Part shown: in pieces, positions 35,169-46,300 of the stretch | Layout: every line of letters starts with the position of its first letter | Numbering within the stretch: the first letter of the stretch is position 1 | NCBI GenBank assembly: GCA_031553415.1 | Contig: JAVBLO010000054.1 | Span: 1 to 64,000 of the forward strand | Direction: 5' to 3' | Length of the DNA stretch: 64,000 bases | DNA from: JAIRVZ01 sp031553415 | Lineage (GTDB): Bacteria > Bacteroidota > Bacteroidia > Bacteroidales > Azobacteroidaceae | Program-made: the position numbers and the translations under genes | The notes under the pieces: generated by a model | What the model saw: only the letters and a program-made list of their open reading frames with translations | What the model was told of the DNA's origin: nothing | Database searches by the model: none

Positions 35169-37202
35169 TTAATATTGGTTGTTCTGTTTGAGCAGCGGAT
35201 TTGTTTTCAATTGCCCTGACGGTATCGCTTCGTAATAATACTTTGTGGCAAAAGTGCAAGCATTGTTAGCTTTTTCACATACCCGGGTGTCGTATATATA
35301 CTTTCCTTCAGGATTGCTGTATTCGTTGAGTACGGCATTTTTAGAAAACAGGAAAGGGTTAATCATACGCCTGCGATAATCATAAATTTGTTTGTCGAAA
35401 GTAAACCAGCGGCGCAAATCCCAATACAGTTTATGTTCAAAAGCCAATTCTTTGTAACGCTCTACACGGATAAGCTGCAAACCCCGGTTTGGAGCCATTA
35501 CAAAACCACCTGTCCCTTGTTTCCTTAAGTTGGCGGCATCTGTCGAAAGGTCTGCCGGCGAGGTGAGCAAATTTGCTCCCGCACGTGTCCGTATTTTATT
35601 GATGCATTCGTAAGCATCGGTTTGCATGTCTGCTCCAGAATACATTGTTACTCCATTTTGGGCTAATTCGAGAGCTGCTTCGGCTCTATTCAACAAAACT
35701 TCGGCATAACGAATATCTATCCATGTTGAAGTAGAAGTGTGTAACGTTGTTGTTGAAGGCGTGAGGTTGGGATTTAACCATTTGCGTCCCATAAATCCTG
35801 TATAATTGTCGCCGCTTCCGGTGGTGTTAGCAGGCCCGTCAAGGCCGTTAGGATTGATTTTTACACCTGTCGAAGTTTCATAAGGAGTTTGCATCAAGTA
35901 TTTGTCGGTAGAAGTTACCACGTTTGCACGGAAAAATCCTGCACCATAAGCAGTTGTTGTACTTCCGTCGTCGGCTACAAACTTGGTGATCGGGGTGGAA
36001 GGGTCAACGGTTTCCTTAATTACGCCTCTGCGAACATCTAACTGTATACCTTTGAACACATCTCCCGGCAAAATGATTGAACCTTTCAAGCGCGGTTCAG
36101 CATTCGCAAAAAGCGCATAAGGTGAATCGTAAACAACGTAATAGTTGGAAGCATCGGTGGTTTTCATCCAACCGGTAGCAGGGTCAATGGGCAGACCGTC
36201 GAAAAGCTCCACCCAATCGAGCGTAACACCGAAACGTCCCCCGTAAGTCGAAGCCATACGTGCGGGCGAATAAACGCAGTCGTAACTGTGAGTATAATCT
36301 TTCAACTGATATTGGCGGATCAAAATGGATTCGGGTGAATTGTCGGCTTTAACGAACACATTAGCAAAACCCAAATCGGCAGTACCAGCCTCCTGATACA
36401 AACTGTACCCACCTTCTTCCACTACTTTTGCCGCATCGTAAGCCTGTTGAAAATAATCGTTGGCGCGTTCTTCCGGAATACCGCAGAGCATTACATCGTC
36501 GACCGTATATTTATAATTCCCACCATAACGGGCAATAGCTCCGGCAAAAATGGCCACACGCGATTTGAATGCTGCCGCAACGTATTTATTGGCACGTCCA
36601 CTTACTTTTGATGCAGACATATTTTCGATGGCGTAGTCCAAATCTTCAAGCATAAAGTCGTAAGATTCTTCACAACTCGAACGGGCAATCCACAACGAAC
36701 TCGGGTCGCCGTCCTCCAAATATTGTACTTCCTTAACAAGTGGTACTCCTCCGTAACGTTTTACCAAGGCAAAATAGGTATAAGCCCGGATAAAACGCGC
36801 TTCGGCAATCCAGTTTTCGGCTTCCGAAAGGATACCTATATAGTCCGGCAGGTCTTTGAGTAAGTCATTCACATTGCGAATAATCTGATAACCGTCCGAG
36901 TAATAACCGGTTGTATGTATGTACATTCCGGGATTGTTTCCATGGACTGTTTCACCTGTAGCAAGTTGAGGCCAGGAAATGTTATTCCACATATAGTAGC
37001 CTTCATGGTCTAACATAGTGCCGCTTACGTTAAAATCTTCCATAGGCAAGCGGTTATATAGTCCTGCCATATAGGCACGCATTCCGTTTTCATTGTAAAC
37101 ATCCTCTTTTGTCAGAATATTTTTGGGTGGTATATCAAGCGAGTCGATACATGAAACCATTCCGACTGATAGCACTATTATTAAATATATTATTTTTTTC
37201 AT
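35169..37202 (-). CDS. SusD/RagB-family nutrient-binding outer-membrane lipoprotein
   Basis: A 677-residue lipoprotein (lipobox 'VGMVSC', then 'IDSLDIPPKN') that caps the SusC channel and binds incoming glycan. Typical SusD features are the N-terminal 'ILTKEDVYNENGMRAYMAGLYNRLP', the TPR-like helical region ('IAEARFIRAYTYFALVKRYGGVPLV'), and near the C-terminus 'WIDIRYAEVLLNRAEAALELA' and 'RVERYKELAFEHKLYWDLRRW'. It is longer than the common 500-560 residues. It is encoded directly after SusC (20-nt gap). Confidence 0.95.
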   Translation of the reverse strand: MKKIIYLIIVLSVGMVSCIDSLDIPPKNILTKEDVYNENGMRAYMAGLYNRLPMEDFNVSGTMLDHEGYYMWNNISWPQLATGETVHGNNPGMYIHTTGYYSDGYQIIRNVNDLLKDLPDYIGILSEAENWIAEARFIRAYTYFALVKRYGGVPLVKEVQYLEDGDPSSLWIARSSCEESYDFMLEDLDYAIENMSASKVSGRANKYVAAAFKSRVAIFAGAIARYGGNYKYTVDDVMLCGIPEERANDYFQQAYDAAKVVEEGGYSLYQEAGTADLGFANVFVKADNSPESILIRQYQLKDYTHSYDCVYSPARMASTYGGRFGVTLDWVELFDGLPIDPATGWMKTTDASNYYVVYDSPYALFANAEPRLKGSIILPGDVFKGIQLDVRRGVIKETVDPSTPITKFVADDGSTTTAYGAGFFRANVVTSTDKYLMQTPYETSTGVKINPNGLDGPANTTGSGDNYTGFMGRKWLNPNLTPSTTTLHTSTSTWIDIRYAEVLLNRAEAALELAQNGVTMYSGADMQTDAYECINKIRTRAGANLLTSPADLSTDAANLRKQGTGGFVMAPNRGLQLIRVERYKELAFEHKLYWDLRRWFTFDKQIYDYRRRMINPFLFSKNAVLNEYSNPEGKYIYDTRVCEKANNACTFATKYYYEAIPSGQLKTNPLLKQNNQY

Positions 37203-37222
37203 GTTTGCTTCTAATTACGTTA

Positions 37223-40200
37223 TTAAATCTCAATGTTCAAACCAAAGTTGATCGTCCTGTTTAACGGATACATTTGCCCATACAATTCGGTAGGACGTTC
37301 CGGGTCAAGACCTTTTACTCCTGTTATGGTAAACAGGTTATAGCCATTCACGTAAACTCTCACATTTGAAATACCAATTTTATTGAGCAACTCCCGTGGA
37401 ATAGTGTAACCTAATTCAACACTTTTCAGGCGCAGATACGCTCCGTTTTGCATGCCGGCTGTGGAATTGACATCAATTGCCCTGCCACCGTATGGGTAAT
37501 ATCCCGAAATCCACTCATTACTCGGGTCGAAGGGGTCTTTGTGCGTATCGACAGGATGCCAGCGGTCGAGTAGCATTTCTACAGCATTTCCGCCCCACAT
37601 CAACGGCGAAGCAAGCTGTTCACCGTAAGCAACGTTACTCATTGCCGAGCCTTGTAAAAGCAAACTCAAATCGAATCCTTTATACTGTCCACTGAAAGTC
37701 AAGCCGAAGTTCATCAGCGGATAATTACGTTTATCCCGCAAGTCTGCTGCACTTGCATTGGAAATGGTTCCAATCGGATGGTTATCGTTGTCGTCAACTA
37801 CACCATCACTGTTCCAGTCTTCGTAGTAATAATCGCCCGGAAGCACATCTATGCCCACATTTGTTGGAAAAGTGGCAATCTGTTCGTAACTTCCATACTG
37901 TCCTAACGCTTTTTTTCCAAACCAGATATCATTGTAGCGGTTCAGTTTACTGTTGCGCCAGTTATCATACGAGTTGCCAAACGGTGAGCCTTCAGCGTAA
38001 ATAACCATGGTGCGCGTCATGGCAAGGTTTCCTGTAAGACTGTACGAAAAGTCTCCGATTTTGTTCCTGTGGCGCAATTCGATTTCAAAACCTTTGGTGC
38101 GATCGCTGTTCAGGTTTTCCTGCGGCATCTTTGATCCGTAGGTTCCGGGTAACGATACCTGACGGTCGGCAAGCAAGCCGTCCCTGTTTCGTTGGAAGAG
38201 GTCTAACGAAAAGCCGAATAAACCTTTGAACATGTCGGCATCAAGACCTATATTAGCAGTTTTCGAAGTAAACCATGTTATGTTGGGATTATCCGCTACG
38301 CGGAATCCTAAAGCGTTAATCATCTCACCGCCGAACATATAGCCAACAGGAAAACCGTCGTTCCCAAAACGGTTGTTTCCCACCGCAATCGGATAATCAT
38401 ACCCTGTAACCCATTGATATTCAAGTGCGCTGTCATCTCCCAAAACCCCATACGAACCTCTCAGTTTCAGGTTTTGGATAAATGCAAGATTGTCTTTGAT
38501 AAAAGATTCTTCAGACATGCGCCAACCGAGTGATCCACCGGGGAAAAATCCCCATTGTTTTGCGGGTGCGAATCTTGAAGAGCCATCGCGGCGGAAACTG
38601 AATTCTGCCAGATACTTTCCGGCATAATCGTAATTCAAACGCCCGACGATACCTTTCACTACATAGTCGGTTATACCTCCCGTGTTGGCAGTTCCCACCT
38701 GATTTAAGGTATTTCCTGCATACAGGTACGGAATAGGAATATCGAATTCACGGTAGGCGTACAGGTTGTCGCCCGAGCTGCGGCTTTCTTCGTAAAGCAA
38801 GAGTGCATTAACGTGGTGCTTACCGGCAAAAGTGTTGTCATAATTAATCGAGGCCTGCCACAGATGCGTTTGTCCCAGACCCATAGAACGTGCGAGATCG
38901 GTCGGAGCATTTTCGATATACGGTGTATACACATCCTTCGCACCGTTATATTCATATACATTATATTCTTTACGGAAAGTGCTGTTATCGGTCAAATTCA
39001 TATCATAAGCATACAATCCTTTGAGCTGCAATCCTTTGACGTATGGAATATCGTAAGTAACCGTTCCGCTCGACTGGAATATTTTGCGGTTGTTATCTAC
39101 AAAACCGGATATGTCGGCATCGCTGATAGCCACCACATTGGGAACTCCGGTGGAACGTTGCAGATAGTCGGGATTGTTGTTTGCGTAAATAAAGTCGTTG
39201 GGTATCGAGCGCCACAAGTAACCGTAAATTTCAAAAGTATTGGCTAACGGGCGGTGTTTATTGTCCATTATCCCATTGATGTTCAAAGATACATTCAGAT
39301 TTTTGGTGATTTGGGCATTGATATTGGAGCGCAGGTTAAAACGCTCATAGTTCAGATCGCCACTACGGAAAAAACCGTCCTGCTTTGAGTAGCCGAAGTT
39401 TACAAAATAATCAACCTTGTCACTACCTCCGCTAAAATTGAGATCCTGTTGCATTTGAGCAGCGGTATTAGTCAGCACGGCATCGTACCAGTCGCTCGAT
39501 TTCAGCATTCCGTTGCGGTATTGATCAATCTGTTCATCGGTATAAGTGAGTTGCGGATTGGTTAAACTTCGCATAGTGGTAGTATTGAACAGTGTCATTC
39601 TATCGACAGCTCCTACCGGTTTCAATAAATCAGCTGGAGTTTGAAGGCCGTAGAACATCGAATAGTTGATTTTGTTTTTACCCTTCGTGCCTCTTTTTGT
39701 AGTAACAAGTACTACCCCGTTTGCAGCTTTTACTCCGTAAACGGCAGCCGAAGCATCTTTCAATACCGATACATTTTCGATTTCTTCGGGTGAAAGGCGG
39801 GCAAAAATATCCTGACCACGTGGCACGCCATCAATAATAATAAGCGGTGTACCAAAACCGCGAATATCAAACTGGTTGTTAAATTCGCCGGGCTCGGAAG
39901 TTTTTTGAATCACGCGCACTCCCGGCACTTTACCGGTCAACATATTTTGCGCGTTCATGTTTTTAGTAATTATTAATTCTTTATTTCCGATCGCTGCAAC
40001 GGAACCTGTTATCGAACCTTTTTTTTGTGTACCGTAACCGACAACAACTACTTCTTCCAGGTTCTGAATATCTTCCTGCAAAACAATGTCGTAAAAATCT
40101 TTTTCACCTACTTCTACTCTTTGGGTCAAATAACCGAGATATGAGATTCTCAGTGTTGCTTTAGGTGCTACTTCCAAGGTAAACTTTCCATCCATATCGG

Positions 40201-40411
40201 TGATAGTACCTGCTCTGCTTCCGCTTGTAACTACACTTGCACCAATGATTTCAGTTCCCGTTTCGTCAACAACTTTCCCGGAAATTTTTTTTGTGTTCTG
40301 GGCGCTCACAGTTTGAATACTCAAGATGCAAATTAATGCCGTTAAACAAACTGTTCGAAATGTTTCTCTTCGAAACTTCCTTCGTGTTTTTCCAAATAAA
40401 CTAATGTTCAT
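37223..40411 (-). CDS. SusC/RagA-family TonB-dependent glycan transporter
   Basis: A 1062-residue outer-membrane transporter. After the signal peptide (about 1-37, 'IQTVSAQ') comes a CarboxypepD-regulatory-like beta domain (about 43-125, 'GKVVDETGTEIIGASV'), the TonB box area with 'EEVVVVGYGTQKKGSITGSV', a plug domain (to about 245), and a 22-strand-type barrel ending 'TINFGLNIEI'. It lacks the extra STN domain used for anti-sigma signalling, so regulation is probably not by an ECF/anti-sigma pair; the adjacent membrane regulator is the likely controller. It pairs with the SusD gene 20 nt downstream. Confidence 0.96.
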   Translation of the reverse strand: MNISLFGKTRRKFRRETFRTVCLTALICILSIQTVSAQNTKKISGKVVDETGTEIIGASVVTSGSRAGTITDMDGKFTLEVAPKATLRISYLGYLTQRVEVGEKDFYDIVLQEDIQNLEEVVVVGYGTQKKGSITGSVAAIGNKELIITKNMNAQNMLTGKVPGVRVIQKTSEPGEFNNQFDIRGFGTPLIIIDGVPRGQDIFARLSPEEIENVSVLKDASAAVYGVKAANGVVLVTTKRGTKGKNKINYSMFYGLQTPADLLKPVGAVDRMTLFNTTTMRSLTNPQLTYTDEQIDQYRNGMLKSSDWYDAVLTNTAAQMQQDLNFSGGSDKVDYFVNFGYSKQDGFFRSGDLNYERFNLRSNINAQITKNLNVSLNINGIMDNKHRPLANTFEIYGYLWRSIPNDFIYANNNPDYLQRSTGVPNVVAISDADISGFVDNNRKIFQSSGTVTYDIPYVKGLQLKGLYAYDMNLTDNSTFRKEYNVYEYNGAKDVYTPYIENAPTDLARSMGLGQTHLWQASINYDNTFAGKHHVNALLLYEESRSSGDNLYAYREFDIPIPYLYAGNTLNQVGTANTGGITDYVVKGIVGRLNYDYAGKYLAEFSFRRDGSSRFAPAKQWGFFPGGSLGWRMSEESFIKDNLAFIQNLKLRGSYGVLGDDSALEYQWVTGYDYPIAVGNNRFGNDGFPVGYMFGGEMINALGFRVADNPNITWFTSKTANIGLDADMFKGLFGFSLDLFQRNRDGLLADRQVSLPGTYGSKMPQENLNSDRTKGFEIELRHRNKIGDFSYSLTGNLAMTRTMVIYAEGSPFGNSYDNWRNSKLNRYNDIWFGKKALGQYGSYEQIATFPTNVGIDVLPGDYYYEDWNSDGVVDDNDNHPIGTISNASAADLRDKRNYPLMNFGLTFSGQYKGFDLSLLLQGSAMSNVAYGEQLASPLMWGGNAVEMLLDRWHPVDTHKDPFDPSNEWISGYYPYGGRAIDVNSTAGMQNGAYLRLKSVELGYTIPRELLNKIGISNVRVYVNGYNLFTITGVKGLDPERPTELYGQMYPLNRTINFGLNIEI

Positions 40412-40438
40412 AAATGTTGTTTTCTATATTAATACTAT

Positions 40439-40471
40439 TAAAGTTAGAGCGAATATCAAATTGGACACAAA
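40439..40471 (-). promoter_or_regulatory. Weak candidate promoter of the susC operon
   Basis: On the minus strand, TTTG (40471-40468), a 21-nt spacer and TAACTTTA (40446-40439) lie 28 nt before the susC ATG. The imperfect -7 box would suit a promoter that needs an activator. Confidence 0.35.
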
Positions 40472-40499
40472 TATCAGGTGTCGTCTTTAATATCCGCAT

Positions 40500-40516
40500 T
40501 AATTAATCATTAATTA
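40500..40516. promoter_or_regulatory. 17-bp AT palindrome upstream of susC (operator candidate)
   Basis: TAATTAAT-C-ATTAATTA is a perfect palindrome 89-105 nt upstream of the susC ATG, between it and the regulator gene end. A near-copy is at 43339-43355, and the half-site TCATTAATTA is upstream of the esterase gene at 46721-46730. It may bind the regulator, though AT-rich chance matches are possible. Confidence 0.35.
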
Positions 40517-40563
40517 GGGAGAAACTTTCGACTTGCTAAAGAAAAAAACAGGGAGACCAAGTA

Positions 40564-43146
40564 CTACCCACCTATTATTTGGTCAAACGAATATTTATAA
40601 TCGGCGGCAAACCATGCAGTATATTCTTTCACAAAAGTTGTATAAGTATTTTTAGCTAAACCATTTTTGCCCATTTTTACCAAAACGGAACATTTTAGTC
40701 TTAATGCATCCTCATTCAATGGGTCGTGTATAAAAATGGTATTAGCCATATCTATATAAAGCGAATCGGAAAAATTGGTTTCTTTTTGAGTGATTAAAAG
40801 CAAGATTAAGTCAATGAGATCATTTGAAAAGTCGGACTTAAAACTGTCTACCCAGTCTATCCTTATGTTAGGCAAAAGTTCACCTTCCGACACTATGGAT
40901 AATAATTTTTTTATGTCATTGATGTTTTTTCCCTTATTTTCTTTGATTTTCCGGATTAAAATTAATGCTTCATAATAATCGCAATAAATGTCGGGGCTAA
41001 ATTCAACAGTCCAATACACTCCCTGCTTTAGAAACTTAACATCGCCCACCAGTTTCATTAGTTGCCGTATTTTACTCATAGCCACTCCACGATTATTATT
41101 GGCGCTTTCTTCTGTCATGTCGAACCACAAAATTTCTTTCAATTTTACAAATGAAATTCCTTTCCCATTTTTTATCGTATTTAACAAAACAAGTAGAAAC
41201 AGGTTTTTGACTAAGGGTTTGAACTCTGCTGTCAAATCGTTTCCATCTTTATCAATAACCTGAAAACCGCCAAAGAGGGATATTGCCTGCTTTCGGACGG
41301 ATTTGATGGTAGCTATGCCAGACGAATTTTCTGTATTGTTATCTGCGTCTGCAACATCATTACTTTGAATATCCACCTGCTCAATCGTCTTTCTTTTCTT
41401 CTTTTTGTAGAAAAGATAAAGGGAAACGGAAGCCAAAAGCCCCAAAACAGCAATAAGTATTATTCCAAAAAAATATTTTTTCGACTTTACCGGTTGATAT
41501 AAATCGGCTTGCAATAGCGGTGGGTAAGACAGGGAATAGATTGATATACTTGCTAATGAGTCCATTCCAATGGAAGAAGACATTAGTGCAAGTAATTTGT
41601 TGTTTGTTTTGTCTAAGAATAAATCCACAAATGACCCCGCATCTTTAAATCCCAAAGGAATGGTATCTGCAAATATTTCGTATTTTGGTTCGGTCAATGA
41701 GAACTTATATAGCATAATGCTGGTATTAAATTTCGTAAACGGGTAGCATAAAGCATAAAAGCAATTATTTGTCGTATCCACGATTAATGAATTTGATACT
41801 ACAAAATTCTCTTCCGGAGTTTTCAGTGTCCATAGTTTTTTAGCCTCCATTGTTTCAATATCAATCGAATAGGCATCATAATAATGTTGTGGCGACAATT
41901 CCTGATTACCGCTCTTACTGCCATAACCTCCAAAATATAATAATTGACTGTTACTTATTACACCCAAGCCACTCAAATAGCGCGGTTCGATACTGTCGCC
42001 TGTCAGCACTTTCTCCGACCAGACATTTTCCGAAACATCATACATAAACACATCCCTTTTATACTTGTGGTGCCCATATCCTCCGAAAAGATATAGAGCA
42101 TTGTTCTTAACCGAGAAATAACGGTTATGGTGCCAATAGTCGGAGTAATGGTTGTGAGGAGTAGTTTCTGCCCATTCTCTGGTTGCCCGATTAAACACAG
42201 CAAATTCGCGGGCATCCCCTTCTTTCACCAGGTTATAGGCATAATAGTTGGAATCTGCAGGATTATATATCATTTGATTAGCGTATCGGGGATACGAAAA
42301 TTCTCTGTTAATAACCTCCTTTTTAAGCTGCCTGTCATTCATAGAAAAACTGTAAAAAGAATGTTGATCGGCAACAGCAATTACATTTTTGTCTGGATTA
42401 TATGCTATATAAGGATTTAATTCACAGGTAAAAGTGCTCTCTTTTTTCCATCTTGTATTTTGGGTCAATATCCAGTCGGGGTTTTCGCATTTCGCAAAAT
42501 GATTATTCAATTCATCAAAAACTCCACCCGAAGTATATTTCGACAATTTCCAACTGTATAAGGTTGTATTTCTGTTTTCAATTTTTATATCCTTAATGGT
42601 CATGTTAGGAACATCCACGGCCTGAGTTTCGGGGTAATTATTTTTCCCGAATACAATACGGACATCTTTGAAATTACGGACTTCAGGTAATTTCCAGTTC
42701 TGAGCCACATCTCCTATCCTGAATTTCAGTTCATCTTTTTGAATATTAACGTCCAATTGAATTTTCATCCAATGCTCCGGAACTAACGCCACTTCACTGA
42801 ATGTTTTGCTAAAAATAATATCACCAAGTGAAGAAGAAAAAGATATGTTTTTATCGCCAAGTACAAAATCTATTTTGTTACCGTTTTTATCGATAATCCT
42901 AAAAACATATCCATACACCTGTACTTCTTTAAATTCAAATTTCACATCAAAACTGATAGAAAAACCTTCTGGAAACGAAAAAAAATCATCCGGAGACAGG
43001 TCTAAACTGGTACGCATTTCAGGTTCATAGCTATATGCGTGAAACTTTAAACCATATTGCAGCTCATGAGAGAAAACAGCCACAAACTGGAAAAAGAAAA
43101 ATAAATAAAGTATGGTCCTTTTCTCTTTTACATTCACAAATTTCAT
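40564..43146 (-). CDS. Membrane-spanning regulator: LamG/Kelch-like sensor with SARP-type DNA-binding and BTAD output
   Basis: An 860-residue one-component regulator from the ATG at 43146; the longer TTG frame overlaps a -7 box at 43174-43181. Order: signal peptide/helix (1-27), a LamG-like beta sandwich (about 30-195), a Kelch/propeller-like region with repeated 'LYLFGGYGHHKYKRDVFMYD' and 'LLYFGGYGSK' units (about 240-545), one membrane helix (about 557-580) with a Lys/Arg stop sequence, a linker, a winged-helix domain (about 620-715; 'LFGGFQVIDKDGN', 'LKEILWFDMTEESANNNRGV', 'SKIRQLMKLVG') and a TPR/BTAD-like helical end (about 735-860). The winged helix matches SARP/AfsR-type activators. 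I infer that it senses glycan in the periplasm and activates the flanking PUL. It is encoded between the esterase and susC on the same strand. Confidence 0.78.
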   Translation of the reverse strand: MKFVNVKEKRTILYLFFFFQFVAVFSHELQYGLKFHAYSYEPEMRTSLDLSPDDFFSFPEGFSISFDVKFEFKEVQVYGYVFRIIDKNGNKIDFVLGDKNISFSSSLGDIIFSKTFSEVALVPEHWMKIQLDVNIQKDELKFRIGDVAQNWKLPEVRNFKDVRIVFGKNNYPETQAVDVPNMTIKDIKIENRNTTLYSWKLSKYTSGGVFDELNNHFAKCENPDWILTQNTRWKKESTFTCELNPYIAYNPDKNVIAVADQHSFYSFSMNDRQLKKEVINREFSYPRYANQMIYNPADSNYYAYNLVKEGDAREFAVFNRATREWAETTPHNHYSDYWHHNRYFSVKNNALYLFGGYGHHKYKRDVFMYDVSENVWSEKVLTGDSIEPRYLSGLGVISNSQLLYFGGYGSKSGNQELSPQHYYDAYSIDIETMEAKKLWTLKTPEENFVVSNSLIVDTTNNCFYALCYPFTKFNTSIMLYKFSLTEPKYEIFADTIPLGFKDAGSFVDLFLDKTNNKLLALMSSSIGMDSLASISIYSLSYPPLLQADLYQPVKSKKYFFGIILIAVLGLLASVSLYLFYKKKKRKTIEQVDIQSNDVADADNNTENSSGIATIKSVRKQAISLFGGFQVIDKDGNDLTAEFKPLVKNLFLLVLLNTIKNGKGISFVKLKEILWFDMTEESANNNRGVAMSKIRQLMKLVGDVKFLKQGVYWTVEFSPDIYCDYYEALILIRKIKENKGKNINDIKKLLSIVSEGELLPNIRIDWVDSFKSDFSNDLIDLILLLITQKETNFSDSLYIDMANTIFIHDPLNEDALRLKCSVLVKMGKNGLAKNTYTTFVKEYTAWFAADYKYSFDQIIGG

Positions 43147-43173
43147 GGATTGTCGTTTTATCAAAATAATAAG

Positions 43174-43181
43174 CAAATTTA
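43174..43181 (-). promoter_or_regulatory. -7 box of the SARP-type regulator gene
   Basis: TAAATTTG on the minus strand fits TAnnTTTG and places transcription start about 22-25 nt upstream of the ATG at 43146. No TTTG at the -33 spacing is seen. Confidence 0.5.
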
Positions 43182-43337
43182 TTGTATTAATTTGGATTAA
43201 TAATACTGTTCTCTCATTTTGTATATCATTTCAGAGAAACTGCAAAAGCAAAAACCACCCCCCTACTTAAATTACGTAGAGGAGTAGTTGAATATTGACA
43301 ATATATAAGTTCACAAAATCGATAAAAATCGCTCTGA

Positions 43338-46300
43338 CTAATTAATAATTAATTTCTTTGTTGATACGAATTTTTCTGTTTGCACTTTTACAATACAAAA
43401 TTTAAGTCCGGGCAAAATTTCTGCTGAATATTCGGAACTGTTAATACTGTTTTTTGAATATATTATTTTCCCCTGTAAATCTATGATTTCAATTTTCTTC
43501 AACAAATCCCCCTCCGAACTTACTGTCAATCTGTTCTTAGTAACGATGATTTTGATTGAGTTCATATTTACCGGTAAGATTGAAGTTGGAGCTGACTGTT
43601 TTTCCATTGAGAACCCGAACATAACATTATCCAAATAAATTGTACCGCTGGCATTGTCGCTTATTGTAAATTGCAAGTTGCTGATACTGTTTAATACTGT
43701 GTTGGGGTTTTCAACTGCCTGTCCTGTTTCTGTAAGCAGGTTTTTCAACTGAAAAGTCAATGTGCAAAATGTTGCAGATTTTCCTACCGTAACCGCTGCA
43801 ACTTGGCCTTCCTGGCCTTCGTAGCCTACAAACAAGGCTTTGTATATTTGCCCTCCGGTGGTTTTGAGCAGCAAAGAGATTTGTTTTTCGCGATCATCAG
43901 GATTCAACACATCAAAAGAGATGGTATTGAAGTTTGCCAACTGACTTACAACGGTTTTGTGGGTAAGTACAGGTTCTACTCCCGTTGTTCCGGCTACACT
44001 CAGCGTATAATCTACTTTCAATGAGGCTTTTCCTTCCGATTTAAAAGTTTCATCGTAAGCCAGTATTACATTGTCCGTACCGGAAACAGTAGGTTTTGCC
44101 CACGCGGGAAGAAAGTCAACGATTTCGTTTGTACCTGTTCCTGCGCTGACTCCCCAGATATCACCGTCGGCAAATGTCCAGTCTTGCGGATTGTAGAAAG
44201 TATATCCGGCATTTCTATCACTGCGGAAAGGAGCTGCCGTAATATTGACAGAGTTTGCCAAATTAGATGTTATATTGAATGTTGCCCATGCATAAGTTAC
44301 TTGTTTGGGATCTTTTACCCGCTCATTCCAAACAGCAACTTCATCTGCCGAAATAATCCGGGCTTTTGCGCCTACATAAACGCGAGACTCTCCACAAAGT
44401 GCAAAACCGCGTACATCAGTTATTCCGCTCACCGTTTTCAATCCCTCGCCAACATGAGTAAACTTAACGATAATGGTATCACCTGATGTGCGGAAACTTT
44501 CGAAAACAGGTGCGGTATATTCGCCCGATTTGTTATAGACCAAGTTCAAAGCCGCCGTAGCAAAACGTTTTCCGACAGGTGTTTTATTGGTAGGATGAAT
44601 AACAACATTTCCGACATAAGTTAAGTCAGTATCATAAATCGGCAACAAAGCCATTGTTTCCGGATGCATCGCCCAACCATCGTAAAACGCTTCGGCTAAT
44701 GGCGCTAAATATTGCGGATTTTCCAACGTTTGAACCCACGGAGCTACCTGGCAATAGATAAGCGGCATATCATTATTTGTGAAACCAAAGACTCTTTCAT
44801 ACGACCTTTTCAACAAATCAAGTTCCCTGGCATACAATTGCGGACGCGGACTGTTGCTTTCGCCCTGATACCATATCATACCGGTAATACCGTATCCTAA
44901 CAGCGGATTTATTTTCAGATTATAATAAGAACTCATCTGATTGGTGCCGTCGGGATAAAATTCCTCGTCGAAATACAATCCCAAACGTTTCATATCAAGC
45001 ATCAACACAGCATCATTTTCGATATCCGCAGCAGGTAACCATGCTTCGATTACAGAACTGCCAACAGCGGTGTTGATAATACCTACCGGAATATTCAGTT
45101 CTTCCTGTAATTTTATAGCCATTGAGTAAGCCACGGCAGAGACCTTGCCTACCTGCATACCATCATTTCCACTTCCCCAATAAGCACCCTGAATATCGGT
45201 ATTGGGTATGTAAGATGCAGTAGTGGCTGTTGGTGCGAGGAAAAAGCGGATATTTTCGTTGTTGGCATTAGCCATTAAACTTTGTCCGTCGATAGTGCCA
45301 GTTACATTCAATGCCATATTTGATTGGCCTGATGAAAGCCAGACTTCGCCAAACAAAATATCGTTGACGCTTTGTATCAGCGTTTCACCTTCTTTCACGT
45401 CGAAACGATATTTGTCGTAGCTTGCCGGTTGCGCATCAAAAGTTACTTCCCATTTGCAGGAAGCATTAACTGTGTTCTTTTTCGAGTCAATTTTTGTATC
45501 GTTTTTATACCAGTCAACTGTTATTTCTTTTCCTGCAACAGCACTTCCCCAAATATTAACAGGTTTGTTTTGCTGGAACATCATTTTATTTCCGAAAAGG
45601 GAGGGCAGCTTCGTCTGATTGGTAAAGTCCACGATTTTCACATTAGAAACTTTCACTGTCACACGTCCTGTATAATCGGTGGGAACATTTACGGCATAAA
45701 AACGTATAAAATTAATGTTGCTCAAATCGATGTCACCGCCGGTTTTCCCCGCAGTTGAAAATGGAATCGCATAAGTATGCTGTCCGGCTTTCCAATCCAC
45801 GCTTCCGATACCCCAAGACATTTCATTCTGGTCGGCATGTCCGGTACTTGTAAGTTCAATTTGTCCCGAAACGCGGCTCAACACAAAAATGTCTCCGGGT
45901 GTTTGTTCGATAACATCCGCATCAAATATCAGGTGTAACTGTTTCGGATTATGTGCAGAAGCATCAATCGGATTCTGTGTAAAGCTTTGTGCAACAGAAA
46001 AAGTAACACCATTTGCCAACGGATTGTTCATTGTATATGGTACATCAGCTACAAGGTAATCGGTGTTCCAGTCATCCACTCCTCCGGTCGGAGGATCAAC
46101 CAAAATAGATGTATCAATGATCTGAATATCTTTCAGACGTATTTGAAGTGCATCGGGTTCGCCCGGAATACGTGCAAAACCAAAGCGAAACCAGTTTATA
46201 GGTTTAGTTAAATCAAAATTAGCCTTACGGTCGCCTGCACTAAGCGGCAGATACAAATCTGTCCAACCGTGTTGGAGTGGCGTTGGTAAAGTTTTTATCC

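Noticed and set aside
37223..40411. ECF sigma/anti-sigma control of the SusC locus
   Set aside because: SusC has no STN signalling domain and no sigma or anti-sigma gene is present in the window.
43147..43176. TTG-initiated extension of the SARP-type regulator
   Set aside because: It overlaps the -7 box at 43174-43181, and the ATG at 43146 gives a normal signal peptide.
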